From: Daejeonella sp. H1SJ63
Lineage (GTDB): Bacteria > Bacteroidota > Bacteroidia > Sphingobacteriales > Sphingobacteriaceae
Direction of reading: 5' to 3'
NCBI RefSeq assembly: GCF_029360775.1
Contig: NZ_JARKMZ010000001.1
Location: 124,001 to 188,000, forward strand
DNA: 64,000 bases
In this document: positions 1-9,064 of the stretch, piece after piece
How the letters are laid out: each line of letters begins with the position of its first letter
How positions within the stretch are numbered: position 1 is the stretch's first letter
Made by a program: the position numbers and the translations under genes
The notes under the pieces: model-generated
What the model was told of the DNA's origin: nothing
Database searches by the model: none
Seen by the model: only the letters and a program-made list of their open reading frames with translations

Positions 1-278
1 AGGGAATCAAGGGTGTGAAGACAGAAGTTTTCCTTCCGGAAATTGCAAACAACACTCCGACACTTCACCTTACATGGGATGATGCCCAAATAAAAATGAC
101 GGGAAAAGAATTCAGAGAACGTTTGTGGAATGGTAATCCCGGTATTGAAGTAATGGGGGGCGGTACAATGGGTAAGAGCAAAGGAGGAATTGAACTATCT
201 GTATGGCAGTTGAAGCCCGGACAGGATAAGATTGTCGCCAGAAGGCTAAAAGAGGAATTGATGGCAGCTTCAGTATAA
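1..278 (+). CDS. SelA-like PLP-dependent enzyme, C-terminal part (5' end outside window)
   Basis: Only the last ~91 codons are present; the reading frame is open to the window edge, so the gene starts upstream. The tail reads PEIANNTPTLHLTWD, then a segment ending in GNPGIEV, a pattern I associate with the C-terminal domain of SelA-type fold-I PLP enzymes (selenocysteine synthase relatives, D-glucosaminate-6-phosphate ammonia-lyase and unnamed class-V-fold lyases). The catalytic lysine lies outside the window, so the reaction cannot be named. It is followed 35 bases later by a transporter on the same strand and appears to be part of the catabolic run that follows. Family assignment is moderately sure, substrate unknown. 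Confidence 0.6.
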   Translation, partial: GIKGVKTEVFLPEIANNTPTLHLTWDDAQIKMTGKEFRERLWNGNPGIEVMGGGTMGKSKGGIELSVWQLKPGQDKIVARRLKEELMAASV

Positions 279-313
279 TCGCCGCTTATTCAGCAAAATA
301 TTTATATCCAAAC

Positions 314-1414
314 ATGTTAAAGAATAGTTTTTACAAGATTCTTATGGCCATTGCCATACTTAACCTGATCGTGGCGATAGTAATGGCTTATATAGGAAAT
401 ATAGCTGATGCTGGTCCTTTTGTGATTGCCTTTTTTATTTTTATGGCAAGCAGTTTCAGAGGCTTTGCTCCATTGCGCGGACTTACTTTTACAACCTCAA
501 TTCTGGCGGTAGTTGCTACTTCATTGTATTATCCCCAGTATTTTAAGGAATATCAGGGTTTTGAATATGCTACATTGATTACTCCCCTCATACAGATTAT
601 TATGTTTGGTATGGGATGTTCAATGGGTTTGAAAGATTTTATAGCACTTGCCAAATCACCCAAATCGGTTATTGTGGGGGTTATAAGTCAATACACCATT
701 ATGCCTCTGCTCGGGTTTTCTCTGGCAAGTTTCAGTGATTTCCCTCCTGAAATTTCAGCCGGTATTATCCTCTTAGGTTGTGCACCCACCTCTGTTACAG
801 CCAGTGTAATGTGCTTCCTTGCAAAAGCTAATGTTGTTCTTGCAATTACAATTACTGCACTGACAACATTAATGGCACCATTCCTGATTCCATTATTAAT
901 GAAGGTACTTGCCGGAGGTTTCATCGAGATCAACGTAATGGAGATGATGCTCGGAATCATTAAAATGGTTTTTGTTCCGATTGGTGCCGGATTGCTTTTT
1001 AATAAGTTTTTAAGTGGAAAAGCAAAATGGCTTGATGATGCCATGCCGATGGTATCAATGGTTGGAGTGGCATTTATTGTAGCAATTATTATGGCGGCCG
1101 GAAGGGATAGTATTTTAAATATAGGAGTTGAACTGATCATAGTGGTATTACTACTGATTGTTCTTGGCTTTTTCTTTGGATACTGGTTTGCAAAACTATT
1201 CAAACTCTCAGAAGGTGATTGCAGAACAATTGCAATTACAACCGGAACTCAGAATGCAGGTTTGGTTTCAGGTATTGCCAAAGTGATGGGAAAAATTGCA
1301 ACAGTTGGATTGGCCACCGCTATTTGCGGACCTATAATGGGCTTTACCTCTTCCATACTGGCATCTTACTGGAACAGTAACCTTCCCAAAGACGAGTTGA
1401 ATATAGAAAATTAA
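314..1414 (+). CDS. Bile acid:sodium symporter (BASS) family transporter
   Basis: A 366-residue protein made almost entirely of hydrophobic segments, about nine or ten membrane helices. The motif GCAPTSVTASVMCFLAKANV near residues 155-175 corresponds to the first crossover segment of SBF/BASS transporters, and TGTQNAGLVSGIA near residue 312 to the second. The family carries organic anions (bile acids, pantothenate, keto acids) in with Na+. Only 4 bases separate its stop from the following M81 peptidase gene, so the two are very likely co-transcribed and the transporter probably brings in the substrate or a product of this cluster. Substrate not deducible. Confidence 0.85.
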   Translation: MLKNSFYKILMAIAILNLIVAIVMAYIGNIADAGPFVIAFFIFMASSFRGFAPLRGLTFTTSILAVVATSLYYPQYFKEYQGFEYATLITPLIQIIMFGMGCSMGLKDFIALAKSPKSVIVGVISQYTIMPLLGFSLASFSDFPPEISAGIILLGCAPTSVTASVMCFLAKANVVLAITITALTTLMAPFLIPLLMKVLAGGFIEINVMEMMLGIIKMVFVPIGAGLLFNKFLSGKAKWLDDAMPMVSMVGVAFIVAIIMAAGRDSILNIGVELIIVVLLLIVLGFFFGYWFAKLFKLSEGDCRTIAITTGTQNAGLVSGIAKVMGKIATVGLATAICGPIMGFTSSILASYWNSNLPKDELNIEN

Positions 1415-1418
1415 AATT

Positions 1419-2888
1419 ATGTCTAAAAGGATTGCCCTGATGGGCATTTATCACGAATCAAATACTTTTGTCAGCAAGCCGACTGTTCTCGATGATTTTA
1501 AAAATGGTCATTATCTGAGAGGAGAAGCAATTCGTAATGAATATCAGAATGCTCATAATGAAATAGGAGGTATGCTTGAGGTGATGGACAGGGAAGGTAT
1601 GGAAGTGCTTCCCCTGGTTTATGCTTCAGCTACTCCCGGAGGAACGATTTCAGCTGAAACTTATGATGTCCTGTTACAGGATATGCTTGCAGAACTTGAC
1701 AAAGTCTTGCCGGTTGATGCATGTCTTGTAATTCCGCATGGAGCCGGAGTTTCAGAAAAGTATCCTGATATGGATGGCCACTGGTTAAGTAAGGTGAGAG
1801 AAAAAGTAGGTAAAAATGTTCCTATTGTAGGTACGCTGGATCTCCATGCCAATGTCAGTCAACTTATGGTTGATTCCACGGATGCTCTGGTTGCATATAA
1901 AGAAAATCCGCATGTGGATATGAGGCAGCGCGGGGCAGAGGCCGCAAATATTCTGGCTGGTTTGCTGAAGGGGGAAACCAAACCTGTTCAGGCTTTGGTT
2001 CAGGTTCCGCTGGCAATCAGTATAGAACAGCAATTAACGGCAAACGAGCCCTGTATAAGTTTATATGCTTATGCCAGTGAACTTGCTAAAGAACCCGGGA
2101 TTTTATCATTGAGTATACAGCATGGTTTTCCTTATGCAGATGTTTATGAAATGGGTACTTCCATTATTGTTGTTGCTGATGCTGATCGTGATAAAGCACT
2201 CTCGGTAGCAAAGAAACTTGAATCCTATATCCTCGAAAGGAAAGATACTTTTGTAGGCCATAAAAATGATATTTCTTCTTCCCTGAAACAGATTAATACG
2301 AGTGAAAAACCGGTATTACTGCTTGATATGGGGGATAATGTAGGGGGAGGTGGACCGGCAAATAATTGCTGTATCCTGGAAGCATTTGAAGAGAGCAAAC
2401 AATACAAATATTTTGTTTGTATTTATGATCCTAAAGCTGTTGAGGAAGCTTCTGCACATCAGCCCGGAGATATTTTTGATCTCCCGGTTGCCGGAACCGG
2501 AAAGGATGGCCTGAAAATACTCAATCTCCGTGTAAAGTTATTACGTGTTACTGATGGTACTTTTCAGGAAAGTAACCCCCGGCATGGAGGACAAATTAAT
2601 TTCAGAATGGGTAAAACTGTGGTAGTTGCTACAGAAGAGGGTAGTGAGATTATGTTAACCTCTTTAAGAGTGATGCCTTTCAGTCTGCAGCAATTAATTT
2701 CTCAGGGAGTGAACCCATCTGAATTTGATGCTATTGTAGCTAAAGGAGTTAATGCGCCAATTGCTGCCTATTCTCCTGTTTGTCCAACAATTATTCAGGT
2801 AAATACACCGGGGGTTACCCAGGCTGATATGACCCTGTTTGATTTTAAGCACAGGCGTAAACCATTGTTCCCATTTGAGAATGTTTAA
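1419..2888 (+). CDS. M81 family metallopeptidase (MlrC-like)
   Basis: 489 residues. The N-terminus has HESNTF at residues 12-17, followed by GTLDLHANVS (D141, H143) and NPHVDMRQRG (H165, D167), the conserved acidic and histidine positions of family M81, whose founder MlrC (microcystinase C) hydrolyses linearised microcystin and releases Adda. The C-terminal MlrC domain contains DMGDNVGGGGPANN (about residues 303-316). No signal peptide is visible, so it is probably cytoplasmic and acts on an imported amide or peptide. M81 proteins are widespread in soil bacteria and most have no known substrate, so microcystin should not be assumed. It lies between a transporter and a gamma-glutamyltransferase. 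Confidence 0.85.
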   Translation: MSKRIALMGIYHESNTFVSKPTVLDDFKNGHYLRGEAIRNEYQNAHNEIGGMLEVMDREGMEVLPLVYASATPGGTISAETYDVLLQDMLAELDKVLPVDACLVIPHGAGVSEKYPDMDGHWLSKVREKVGKNVPIVGTLDLHANVSQLMVDSTDALVAYKENPHVDMRQRGAEAANILAGLLKGETKPVQALVQVPLAISIEQQLTANEPCISLYAYASELAKEPGILSLSIQHGFPYADVYEMGTSIIVVADADRDKALSVAKKLESYILERKDTFVGHKNDISSSLKQINTSEKPVLLLDMGDNVGGGGPANNCCILEAFEESKQYKYFVCIYDPKAVEEASAHQPGDIFDLPVAGTGKDGLKILNLRVKLLRVTDGTFQESNPRHGGQINFRMGKTVVVATEEGSEIMLTSLRVMPFSLQQLISQGVNPSEFDAIVAKGVNAPIAAYSPVCPTIIQVNTPGVTQADMTLFDFKHRRKPLFPFENV

Positions 2889-2915
2889 GAGATAACCTTT
2901 ATAAAACAGCCGATT

Positions 2916-2941
2916 CCGGCCGGTATTTCAAAGCCGGCCGG
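2916..2941. repeat. GC-rich hairpin between M81 and GGT genes
   Basis: A 7-bp perfect stem (CCGGCCG at 2916-2922 with CGGCCGG at 2935-2941) closes a 12-base loop in the 78-base space between the two genes. The octamer CCGGCCGG occurs twice. No U-tract follows, so it is more likely an mRNA processing or stability element than an intrinsic terminator. Confidence 0.45.
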
Positions 2942-2966
2942 TGACAGCTGGAATAAGTTCAAAATT

Positions 2967-4760
2967 ATGAATACCGGAAAATCACTATTGAAAAAAGCAT
3001 TCGGGTTCCTGTTGGGAACCCTGATACTAACCTCATCAATTCAAACAAATGTTTCAGCGCAGGCGGCCAAAGATAATCTTCGTCCTGCGGCACTGGGCAA
3101 AAATGGTATGATTGCTACCGCCAATCCCCTTGCAACTTTAGCAGGGCAAAAAATTCTGGTAAAGGGAGGAAATGCAATTGATGCGATAGTTGCAGCAGCA
3201 GCGTCATTAAATGCCGCTGAACCCTATATGTCGGGTACAGCTGGGGTAGGATACATGCTTTTTTATTCTGCAAAAGAGAACAGGGTAAGGTCTTTGGTCT
3301 TTGGAGGCTGGGTGCCGGAAACATTTAAAATCACAAGATTTAAGACTGATGTGAGGGTAGCTGATGGAGCAGGCCACGGTGCGATGGAAACTATTGGTCC
3401 GCGTATTGCTGCTGTTCCCGGTAATCTTGCAGGCTGGGCAAAAGCATTGAAGGATTATGGTACCATGCCGCTTTCAGAAGTGTTTGAAAGTGCAATTGAT
3501 TATCTCGAAAATGGTGTGCCAGTCACTGAATTTGATCAGGCGATGTGGGCCGGTACAGTTGCGAGAGTTGCTCCACATGCCGAGTCAAGAAAAATATTCC
3601 TTAAAAATGGTAAAGACCCTTATGTCATAGGTGATTATTTCTCGAACAAGCCATTGGCTAAAACGATGCGAAGAATTGCTGCAGAGGGTATTGATGTCTT
3701 TTACAAAGGTGAAATTGCCAAAGAAATGGCAGATGCATTTGCCCGTGATGGTGGTTTTATTACAGTGAAAGATCTGGCAGCTGTACCTGACAGAGTTCAA
3801 TGGACTGATCCGATTTCGATTAAATACCGCGATTATACTGTTTACAATAACCCTCCTCCTGGAATGGGTATACAGCAACTGCAGGTTTTAAAGATCATGG
3901 AAGGCTTTGACCTTAAAAAAATGGGACATAACAGCCAGGAGTATCTGGCACATCTCCTCGAGGCAAATTATCTGAGCAGAATAGATACTGATAAATATAT
4001 CGGAGATCCTAAATATGTTTCTGTACCTGTTGATATGCTTCTATCTGATGCCTACATCGCTAAACAGAGGGCAAAAGTTGTTACCAGAGTAAAAGAACGT
4101 ATGGCAGGTATGAAGCGCCAAAATTCATTGAATATGAATACTGTTCCGCAGGATGATGCTAATGCAAATAAATACAGATATGCAACAACCAGTCTTTCGG
4201 CAGTTGATAAATGGGGTAACGCAGTTGTAATTATTCAGACGCATGGCGGAGGTTTTGGTTGTGGATATGTTGCAGGAAATACCGGTGTAGTGTTTAACAG
4301 CGCTTTAGACTGGATGTCTGCTGAGCAGGGCCTGGCAAATAGTGTTCAGCCGGGAAAGGCTGTGGGATGGTGCATTGGCGGAATGCTGCAGTTTCACAGG
4401 AATGGAAAACCTGAGCTGATCGTTGGCTCTCCTGGTAGTTTTGGAATTTTACAGTCAGTACCACAGGTGGCAATGAATGCCATCGATTTTGGGATGAATA
4501 TCCAGGACGCAATCAGCGCGCCGCGTTTCCGCTGGAAAGATGAACTGGGATCTGTTCCTGCCAAAGAACTGATTATGGAAACCAGGGTTCCTGCTAAAGT
4601 AATTCAATCCTTGAGAGATATGGGTTATGTGATAGATACAAGCCTTGGGGACTGGTCTATGACTGTTGGTGGAGCTCAGGGCGTAAGCATTGACCGTAAA
4701 ACCGGCTGGCTGATGGGCGGTGCGGATTTAAGAAGAAACGGATATGCAGTAGGCTGGTAA
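2967..4760 (+). CDS. Gamma-glutamyltransferase family protein (exported)
   Basis: 597 residues with a signal peptide (hydrophobic stretch about residues 11-25, ending near VSAQA). The N-terminal part shows NPLATLAGQKILVKGGNAIDA, typical of the large chain of gamma-glutamyltransferases. The autoprocessing site is read as TTSLS at residues 407-411, equivalent to TTHYS of known enzymes, with T407 as the expected nucleophile, followed by VDKWGNAV. GSPGSFG stands where GSPGG is usual. The classical acidic loop LNNxMDDF is replaced by FNSALDW, so substrate choice may differ from glutathione hydrolases. It would act in the periplasm, removing gamma-glutamyl groups or hydrolysing a related amide. Same strand as its neighbours. 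Confidence 0.85.
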   Translation: MNTGKSLLKKAFGFLLGTLILTSSIQTNVSAQAAKDNLRPAALGKNGMIATANPLATLAGQKILVKGGNAIDAIVAAAASLNAAEPYMSGTAGVGYMLFYSAKENRVRSLVFGGWVPETFKITRFKTDVRVADGAGHGAMETIGPRIAAVPGNLAGWAKALKDYGTMPLSEVFESAIDYLENGVPVTEFDQAMWAGTVARVAPHAESRKIFLKNGKDPYVIGDYFSNKPLAKTMRRIAAEGIDVFYKGEIAKEMADAFARDGGFITVKDLAAVPDRVQWTDPISIKYRDYTVYNNPPPGMGIQQLQVLKIMEGFDLKKMGHNSQEYLAHLLEANYLSRIDTDKYIGDPKYVSVPVDMLLSDAYIAKQRAKVVTRVKERMAGMKRQNSLNMNTVPQDDANANKYRYATTSLSAVDKWGNAVVIIQTHGGGFGCGYVAGNTGVVFNSALDWMSAEQGLANSVQPGKAVGWCIGGMLQFHRNGKPELIVGSPGSFGILQSVPQVAMNAIDFGMNIQDAISAPRFRWKDELGSVPAKELIMETRVPAKVIQSLRDMGYVIDTSLGDWSMTVGGAQGVSIDRKTGWLMGGADLRRNGYAVGW

Positions 4761-4803
4761 GCAGATATTTATTGTAGAAAAGCATTATAGAATATTAAGA
4801 TGA

Positions 4804-4841
4804 GACCTGCTTGCCGCAGGCAGGCCTACCTGCTGGTAGGT
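4804..4841. repeat. Double palindromic intergenic element
   Basis: Two adjacent inverted repeats, CCTGCTTGCCGCAGGCAGG and CCTACCTGCTGGTAGG, fill the space between the GGT gene and the Tat-protein gene. Elements of this CCTGCC/GGCAGG and CCTACC/GGTAGG composition look like dispersed extragenic palindromes. The stretch is open in frame with the next gene but is clearly not coding. Confidence 0.55.
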
Positions 4842-4871
4842 TCATCACCTTTAAAAACGAAAAATAAACGG

Positions 4872-6245
4872 ATGAAAAAAGAAAGCACAAATCACCGCAG
4901 GGACTTTATTAAGAAGTCAGTTTTTGCTGCAGCGGGAATGAGTCTGGTACCGGGTTTTGTACTAGGCAAAGATGGCAGTATTGATTCAATTACTGAACAG
5001 CTGTCGAGGGCCCTGGCCGGGCAGGACGGGATTAAGAAAGTTGCCTTCATAACTCATATTTACAGAAACAGTGCACATGCAGATGTAATCGGTACCAAAT
5101 TGTTCCTTGGAATTCCGGCTGATGAAGGTATGGTGGCACCACAGATCAAAATTGCATCAGTATATATCGAGCAGGTTGGGGCTAATGATACAGGTATCAG
5201 AATCGCTAAAATGAACAATACTCCGGTTTATCCCACAGTTGAAGAGGCTTTAACTCTTGGGGGCGACAAACTTGCGGTAGATGCGGTAATTTATGTGGGC
5301 GAACACGGTGAATATCCTTATAACAGACTGGGAATGAAATTATACCCCCGTATGAATTACCTTGAACGAATTTTCAGAGTATTTGATGCATCCAACAGAT
5401 CAGTTCCAGTTTTTACAGATAAGGCACTGTCTTACAGCTGGATAGATAGCAGGTGGATTTATGATCGTGCTCAGGAATTAAATGTGCCATTAATGGCGGG
5501 TTCATCCCTGCCGTATTGCTGGAGAGATAAACCACTGGTTCATCCTCTTGGAGTTAAGATTTCTGAGGCAGTAGCAATAGGTTATGCATCTCTGGATGCT
5601 TATGGATTCCACGTAACCGAGATTCTTCAGTGTATGATTGAAAGGAGGGCAGGAGGTGAAACCGGCGTTGAAAGTGTTGAAGGCTTGAAGGGAGCCGATG
5701 TATGGGCGGCTATTGATTCAGGGAAGATTTCGCAGAAGCTTGTTGAAGCTGCCTGTGATACCATTCAGGGTAAAGCTACCGGAAATATGCGTGAGATTGT
5801 TAAAATGCCGTATGCCGTGATTGTTAAGTATAAAGATGGGACCAAAGGTTCTATTGTTATGCTTGATCAATATGTAAATCAGGGCTGGGCTTATGCCGCA
5901 AAAACTGGAAAGGATATTGTAGCAACAGAGTTTGTTCTGGATCATAGCATGAGCTACTCACACTTCAGCTATCTTACCTTAAATATTCAGAAGTTTATTG
6001 TTACAGGGAAACAGACTGCACCAATTGAGCGTAATTTGCTGACCAGTGGAATTATAGATATGGGAATTCGCTCACTGGCCGAAGGTAAAGTGAAACAAAC
6101 ACCATTCCTGAATATTAAATACAGTGCTGCAGGTTACGAGCCGATCAGACCAACAGCTCCGCGTCCAACGGGGCAAAGCATCGGACCATGGCCTCCGAAA
6201 GGCTATGAATTTATCATTCCGGATGCATTTAAGAATAAGAAATAG
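4872..6245 (+). CDS. Tat-exported protein of unknown function
   Basis: 457 residues from ATG 4872. An ATG at 4800 in the same frame would add 24 residues, but these are encoded by a palindromic repeat, and the Tat signal begins properly at 4872: HRRDFIKK at residues 8-15, followed by a hydrophobic segment and an Ala-rich end. The mature part begins with KVAFITHIYRNSAHADVI and has a Rossmann-like look, with YVGEHGEYPYN in the middle; it resembles uncharacterised Tat-signal proteins of Bacteroidota and Planctomycetes. I recognise no catalytic motif. Tat export suggests folding with a cofactor before transport. It sits between a periplasmic GGT and a periplasmic PQQ-type dehydrogenase, so a periplasmic role in the same pathway is likely. 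Confidence 0.65.
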   Translation: MKKESTNHRRDFIKKSVFAAAGMSLVPGFVLGKDGSIDSITEQLSRALAGQDGIKKVAFITHIYRNSAHADVIGTKLFLGIPADEGMVAPQIKIASVYIEQVGANDTGIRIAKMNNTPVYPTVEEALTLGGDKLAVDAVIYVGEHGEYPYNRLGMKLYPRMNYLERIFRVFDASNRSVPVFTDKALSYSWIDSRWIYDRAQELNVPLMAGSSLPYCWRDKPLVHPLGVKISEAVAIGYASLDAYGFHVTEILQCMIERRAGGETGVESVEGLKGADVWAAIDSGKISQKLVEAACDTIQGKATGNMREIVKMPYAVIVKYKDGTKGSIVMLDQYVNQGWAYAAKTGKDIVATEFVLDHSMSYSHFSYLTLNIQKFIVTGKQTAPIERNLLTSGIIDMGIRSLAEGKVKQTPFLNIKYSAAGYEPIRPTAPRPTGQSIGPWPPKGYEFIIPDAFKNKK

Positions 6246-6259
6246 ATTTTAATTGCTTG

Positions 6260-6273
6260 CTGAATATATTCAG
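6260..6273. promoter_or_regulatory. Perfect 14-base palindrome upstream of PQQ-type dehydrogenase
   Basis: CTGAATATATTCAG in the 230-base gap 6246-6475. The gap is the longest within the catabolic run, so a promoter or operator may lie here, but I see no perfect -33/-7 pair. Confidence 0.3.
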
Positions 6274-6475
6274 AATTATACCAGAAATAATACGTTTATA
6301 ATTTGGAAAATCAGTAAAAAGTAAAGAATATGCAGTATATTTTATTGAGTGTCCATTTGAACTAAATTCATCACGAATGATGCCGGTTAACTAAAGGTGT
6401 ATTTTCTGTAACTTGCAGTTCTGAAAATAGTATATCAGGCTTTCATTACAATTAAAAACAAATTCAACAAAAAAA

Positions 6476-8260
6476 ATGAAAATCAATTCAAAATTTTTTT
6501 CTGAGACTAAGCTTCGCACAAAAGTGCTTGGATTTTTAGTCCTGGCATTTCTGATCACAATCAGTTTTATCAAATCACAGGGAACCGCCGGTTTACCTAA
6601 AGCCGATTCTGATAATGGCGGTCTCTTCTTGCCGGGTGGTTTTGAAGCAGTAGTAGTTCATGATTCTGTAGGTCGTGCAAGACATCTTGCGGTTAATTCT
6701 AACGGAGATGTTTATGTTAAGCTTAGAGTGCCAATCAACGGTAATGGTAGTGTTGGGCTTCGTGATACAGATAATGACGGTAAGGCTGATATTGTTGAAT
6801 ACTTTGGTAACTATCCGGATGTTGGTAACTATGGTACTGCCATGAGAATTCATAAAGATTATTTGTATTTCTCAACTGCAGGTGAAGTTTATCGTACTAA
6901 ATTAACTAAAGGTAAACTGGTTCCTGAAAGTAAAGCAGAATTGCTTTTGACTGATGATTATAAGAATGATCCCCATGGTTCTTCTCACATTGCAAAGCCA
7001 CTTGCATTTGATGATCAGGGTAATATGTATGTTCCTTTCGGATCTCCTAGCGATGTATGTGGTATTTATGACAGACAGCCGGGATCATTGGGCAAAAACC
7101 CATGCCCTGAACTTGAGGAACATGCCGGAATATGGAAATTCAGTGATAGCAAACTAAACCAGACTCTGAAAAAAGATGGTATCAGATATGCTACCGGTAT
7201 CAGAAGTGTTGTGGCAATGGACTGGAATAAGAAAGAAAAGACATTATATGTTGTTCAGCATGGACGTGATGACTTAGTCAGACAGTTTCCTGATATGTAT
7301 AATCCTTGGCAGAGTGCTTTGCTTCCTGCTGAAGAATTCTTTAAAGTTACTGAAGGAACTGATGGTGGATGGCCATATTATTACTATGACTATATGAAGG
7401 GTAAAAAATTATTAAACCCTGAATACGGAGGAGATGGTAAGAAAGAACTTGATCCGTCTTCAAAAATTGCAATGCCTTTAGTTGGATTCCCTGGTCACTT
7501 TGCACCAAACGATTTATTCTTCTATACCGGAAATCAATTCCCTGAAAGATATAAAAACGGTGCATTTGTTGCTTTCCATGGTTCAACAATTCGTTCACCT
7601 TATCCGCAGGGAGGTTATTTCATAGGTTTCGTACCATTTAAGGATGGAAAACCTTCAGGCGACTGGGAAGTGTTTGCTGATGGATTCCCTGGCCGTGATA
7701 CTCTGGTTAATACCAGTGATGCTGCATACCGCCCAATGGGTATAGCTATGGGGCCTGATGGTTCACTGTACTTATCTGAAAGCGAGAAAGGTAAAATCTG
7801 GAGAGTAATGTACAAAGGAGATAAAAAGAACTTCGGCACTGCTCAATTAGCAGAAATGCAGAAGCGTAAAGAGACTCAGCCTCACATCAAAACTCCTGAT
7901 ATTATTAAGGATAATGTGAATACAGCTAAGATTGCAGCAGGTGCTAAACTGTATAATACCTATTGTGCTACCTGTCACCAAACCAATGGTAAAGGTGATG
8001 GAACCCGTTTCCCTCCATTGGAAAACTCTGAATATGTTAAAGGAAACAAGAATCGTTTAATCGGAATTGTGCTGAACGGACTTAACGGCCCGATTACAGT
8101 GAATGGTGTTGGTTATAATGAGGTAATGCCTGCTAACAGCTATCTTTCTGATGAGCAGATTGCACTTATCCTTACTTATGTAAGAGCAAACTTTAAAAAC
8201 AATCTGACAGGCATATTACCTGGTGAAGTAGCCAGAATACGTCAGCAGACTAAAAAATAA
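6476..8260 (+). CDS. PQQ-dependent sugar dehydrogenase-like propeller fused to cytochrome c
   Basis: 594 residues. A membrane/signal segment spans about residues 15-33. The main domain (about 45-460) is a beta-propeller of the soluble glucose/L-sorbosone dehydrogenase type, with FLPGGFEAVVV, RHLAVNSNGDVYV, ATGIRSVVAMDW, YVVQHGRDDL and MGPDGSLYLSE blades. A C-terminal cytochrome c domain follows, with CATCH at residues 497-501 and EVMPAN as probable axial-Met region. Such proteins oxidise sugars or alcohols in the periplasm and pass electrons directly to the attached haem and then to the respiratory chain. The next gene, a carbohydrate-binding-like protein, follows closely, so the two probably work as a pair. 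Substrate unknown. Confidence 0.85.
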   Translation: MKINSKFFSETKLRTKVLGFLVLAFLITISFIKSQGTAGLPKADSDNGGLFLPGGFEAVVVHDSVGRARHLAVNSNGDVYVKLRVPINGNGSVGLRDTDNDGKADIVEYFGNYPDVGNYGTAMRIHKDYLYFSTAGEVYRTKLTKGKLVPESKAELLLTDDYKNDPHGSSHIAKPLAFDDQGNMYVPFGSPSDVCGIYDRQPGSLGKNPCPELEEHAGIWKFSDSKLNQTLKKDGIRYATGIRSVVAMDWNKKEKTLYVVQHGRDDLVRQFPDMYNPWQSALLPAEEFFKVTEGTDGGWPYYYYDYMKGKKLLNPEYGGDGKKELDPSSKIAMPLVGFPGHFAPNDLFFYTGNQFPERYKNGAFVAFHGSTIRSPYPQGGYFIGFVPFKDGKPSGDWEVFADGFPGRDTLVNTSDAAYRPMGIAMGPDGSLYLSESEKGKIWRVMYKGDKKNFGTAQLAEMQKRKETQPHIKTPDIIKDNVNTAKIAAGAKLYNTYCATCHQTNGKGDGTRFPPLENSEYVKGNKNRLIGIVLNGLNGPITVNGVGYNEVMPANSYLSDEQIALILTYVRANFKNNLTGILPGEVARIRQQTKK

Positions 8261-8269
8261 TTATTGAAC

Positions 8270-9040
8270 ATGAATTTTATCAGTTATTTGCTTTTAATCT
8301 CTCTGCCTGTATTCTTTACAGGCGGAGAGCCTAAAGCACCTGCAGTTTCAAAACATGTTAACAATGTTAAACCTGCAGATGCTATCTATAAGGTTTCAAG
8401 GTTGAAAAAAGCCATGCCGGTTGATGCGAACTGGGATAAGCCTCAGTGGAAAAAGGTGAAGACCATCAAAATTGAAAAGTATATGGGGGCTATTCCTCCG
8501 TTTAAGCCTCAGGTGGAAGCAAAGATGATGTATGATCAGGATAATGTTTACGTTATTTTTCGCGTAAAAGATCGCTTTGTAAAAAGTGTCGTTCAGGAAT
8601 ATAATGGAAATGTGTCTGGAGATTCATGTGTGGAATTCTTTTTTGCTCCGGATACGGAATTACCACTGAAATATTTTAATCTGGAAATAAACGCCGGAGG
8701 TACACCTTTGATTTATTATGTATCCAAACCATGGACTGAATTTGCAAAGCTGAAGAATGACGAGATCAAACAAATTGAGATTGCTCATTCACTTCCCTCA
8801 AAGGTGGATCCTGAAATTACCGAGCCGGTAACCTGGACTCTTGAATACAGACTGCCTTTGGCAATGCTGAAAACATATTCAAATGTTACCCAGCCTGCAC
8901 CAGGTGTGATCTGGAAAGCTAATTTCTACAAAACAGGAAGCCGTACTTCCAATCCAAACTATCTTACCTGGAACTTTGTAGATAATCCTAAACCTAATTT
9001 TCATTTACCTCAGTTTTTCGGAACCTTAATCTTCAAATAG
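8270..9040 (+). CDS. CBM9/DOMON-like exported protein
   Basis: 256 residues from ATG 8270; a TTG at 8264 would add two residues and is less likely. A hydrophobic signal segment opens the protein. The mature part follows the pattern of carbohydrate-binding family-9-like proteins: DANWDKPQWKKV, VEAKMMYDQDNVYVIFRVKD, GDSCVEFFFAPD, YFNLEINAGG and NPNYLTWNF. The family binds sugars or, in DOMON relatives, haem. It follows the PQQ-cytochrome gene by nine bases, so it may present substrate to that enzyme or accept electrons from it. Confidence 0.75.
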   Translation: MNFISYLLLISLPVFFTGGEPKAPAVSKHVNNVKPADAIYKVSRLKKAMPVDANWDKPQWKKVKTIKIEKYMGAIPPFKPQVEAKMMYDQDNVYVIFRVKDRFVKSVVQEYNGNVSGDSCVEFFFAPDTELPLKYFNLEINAGGTPLIYYVSKPWTEFAKLKNDEIKQIEIAHSLPSKVDPEITEPVTWTLEYRLPLAMLKTYSNVTQPAPGVIWKANFYKTGSRTSNPNYLTWNFVDNPKPNFHLPQFFGTLIFK

Positions 9041-9064
9041 CCGGGGAAGGACATCTGAAAAAGT

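Noticed and set aside
688-1203. Open frame of 171 codons on the minus strand inside the BASS transporter
   Set aside because: It is antisense to a well-recognised membrane protein and shows no family likeness; a shadow of hydrophobic codon usage.
4800-4871. N-terminal extension of the Tat-exported protein
   Set aside because: Encoded by a palindromic repeat; the Tat signal starts at the ATG at 4872.
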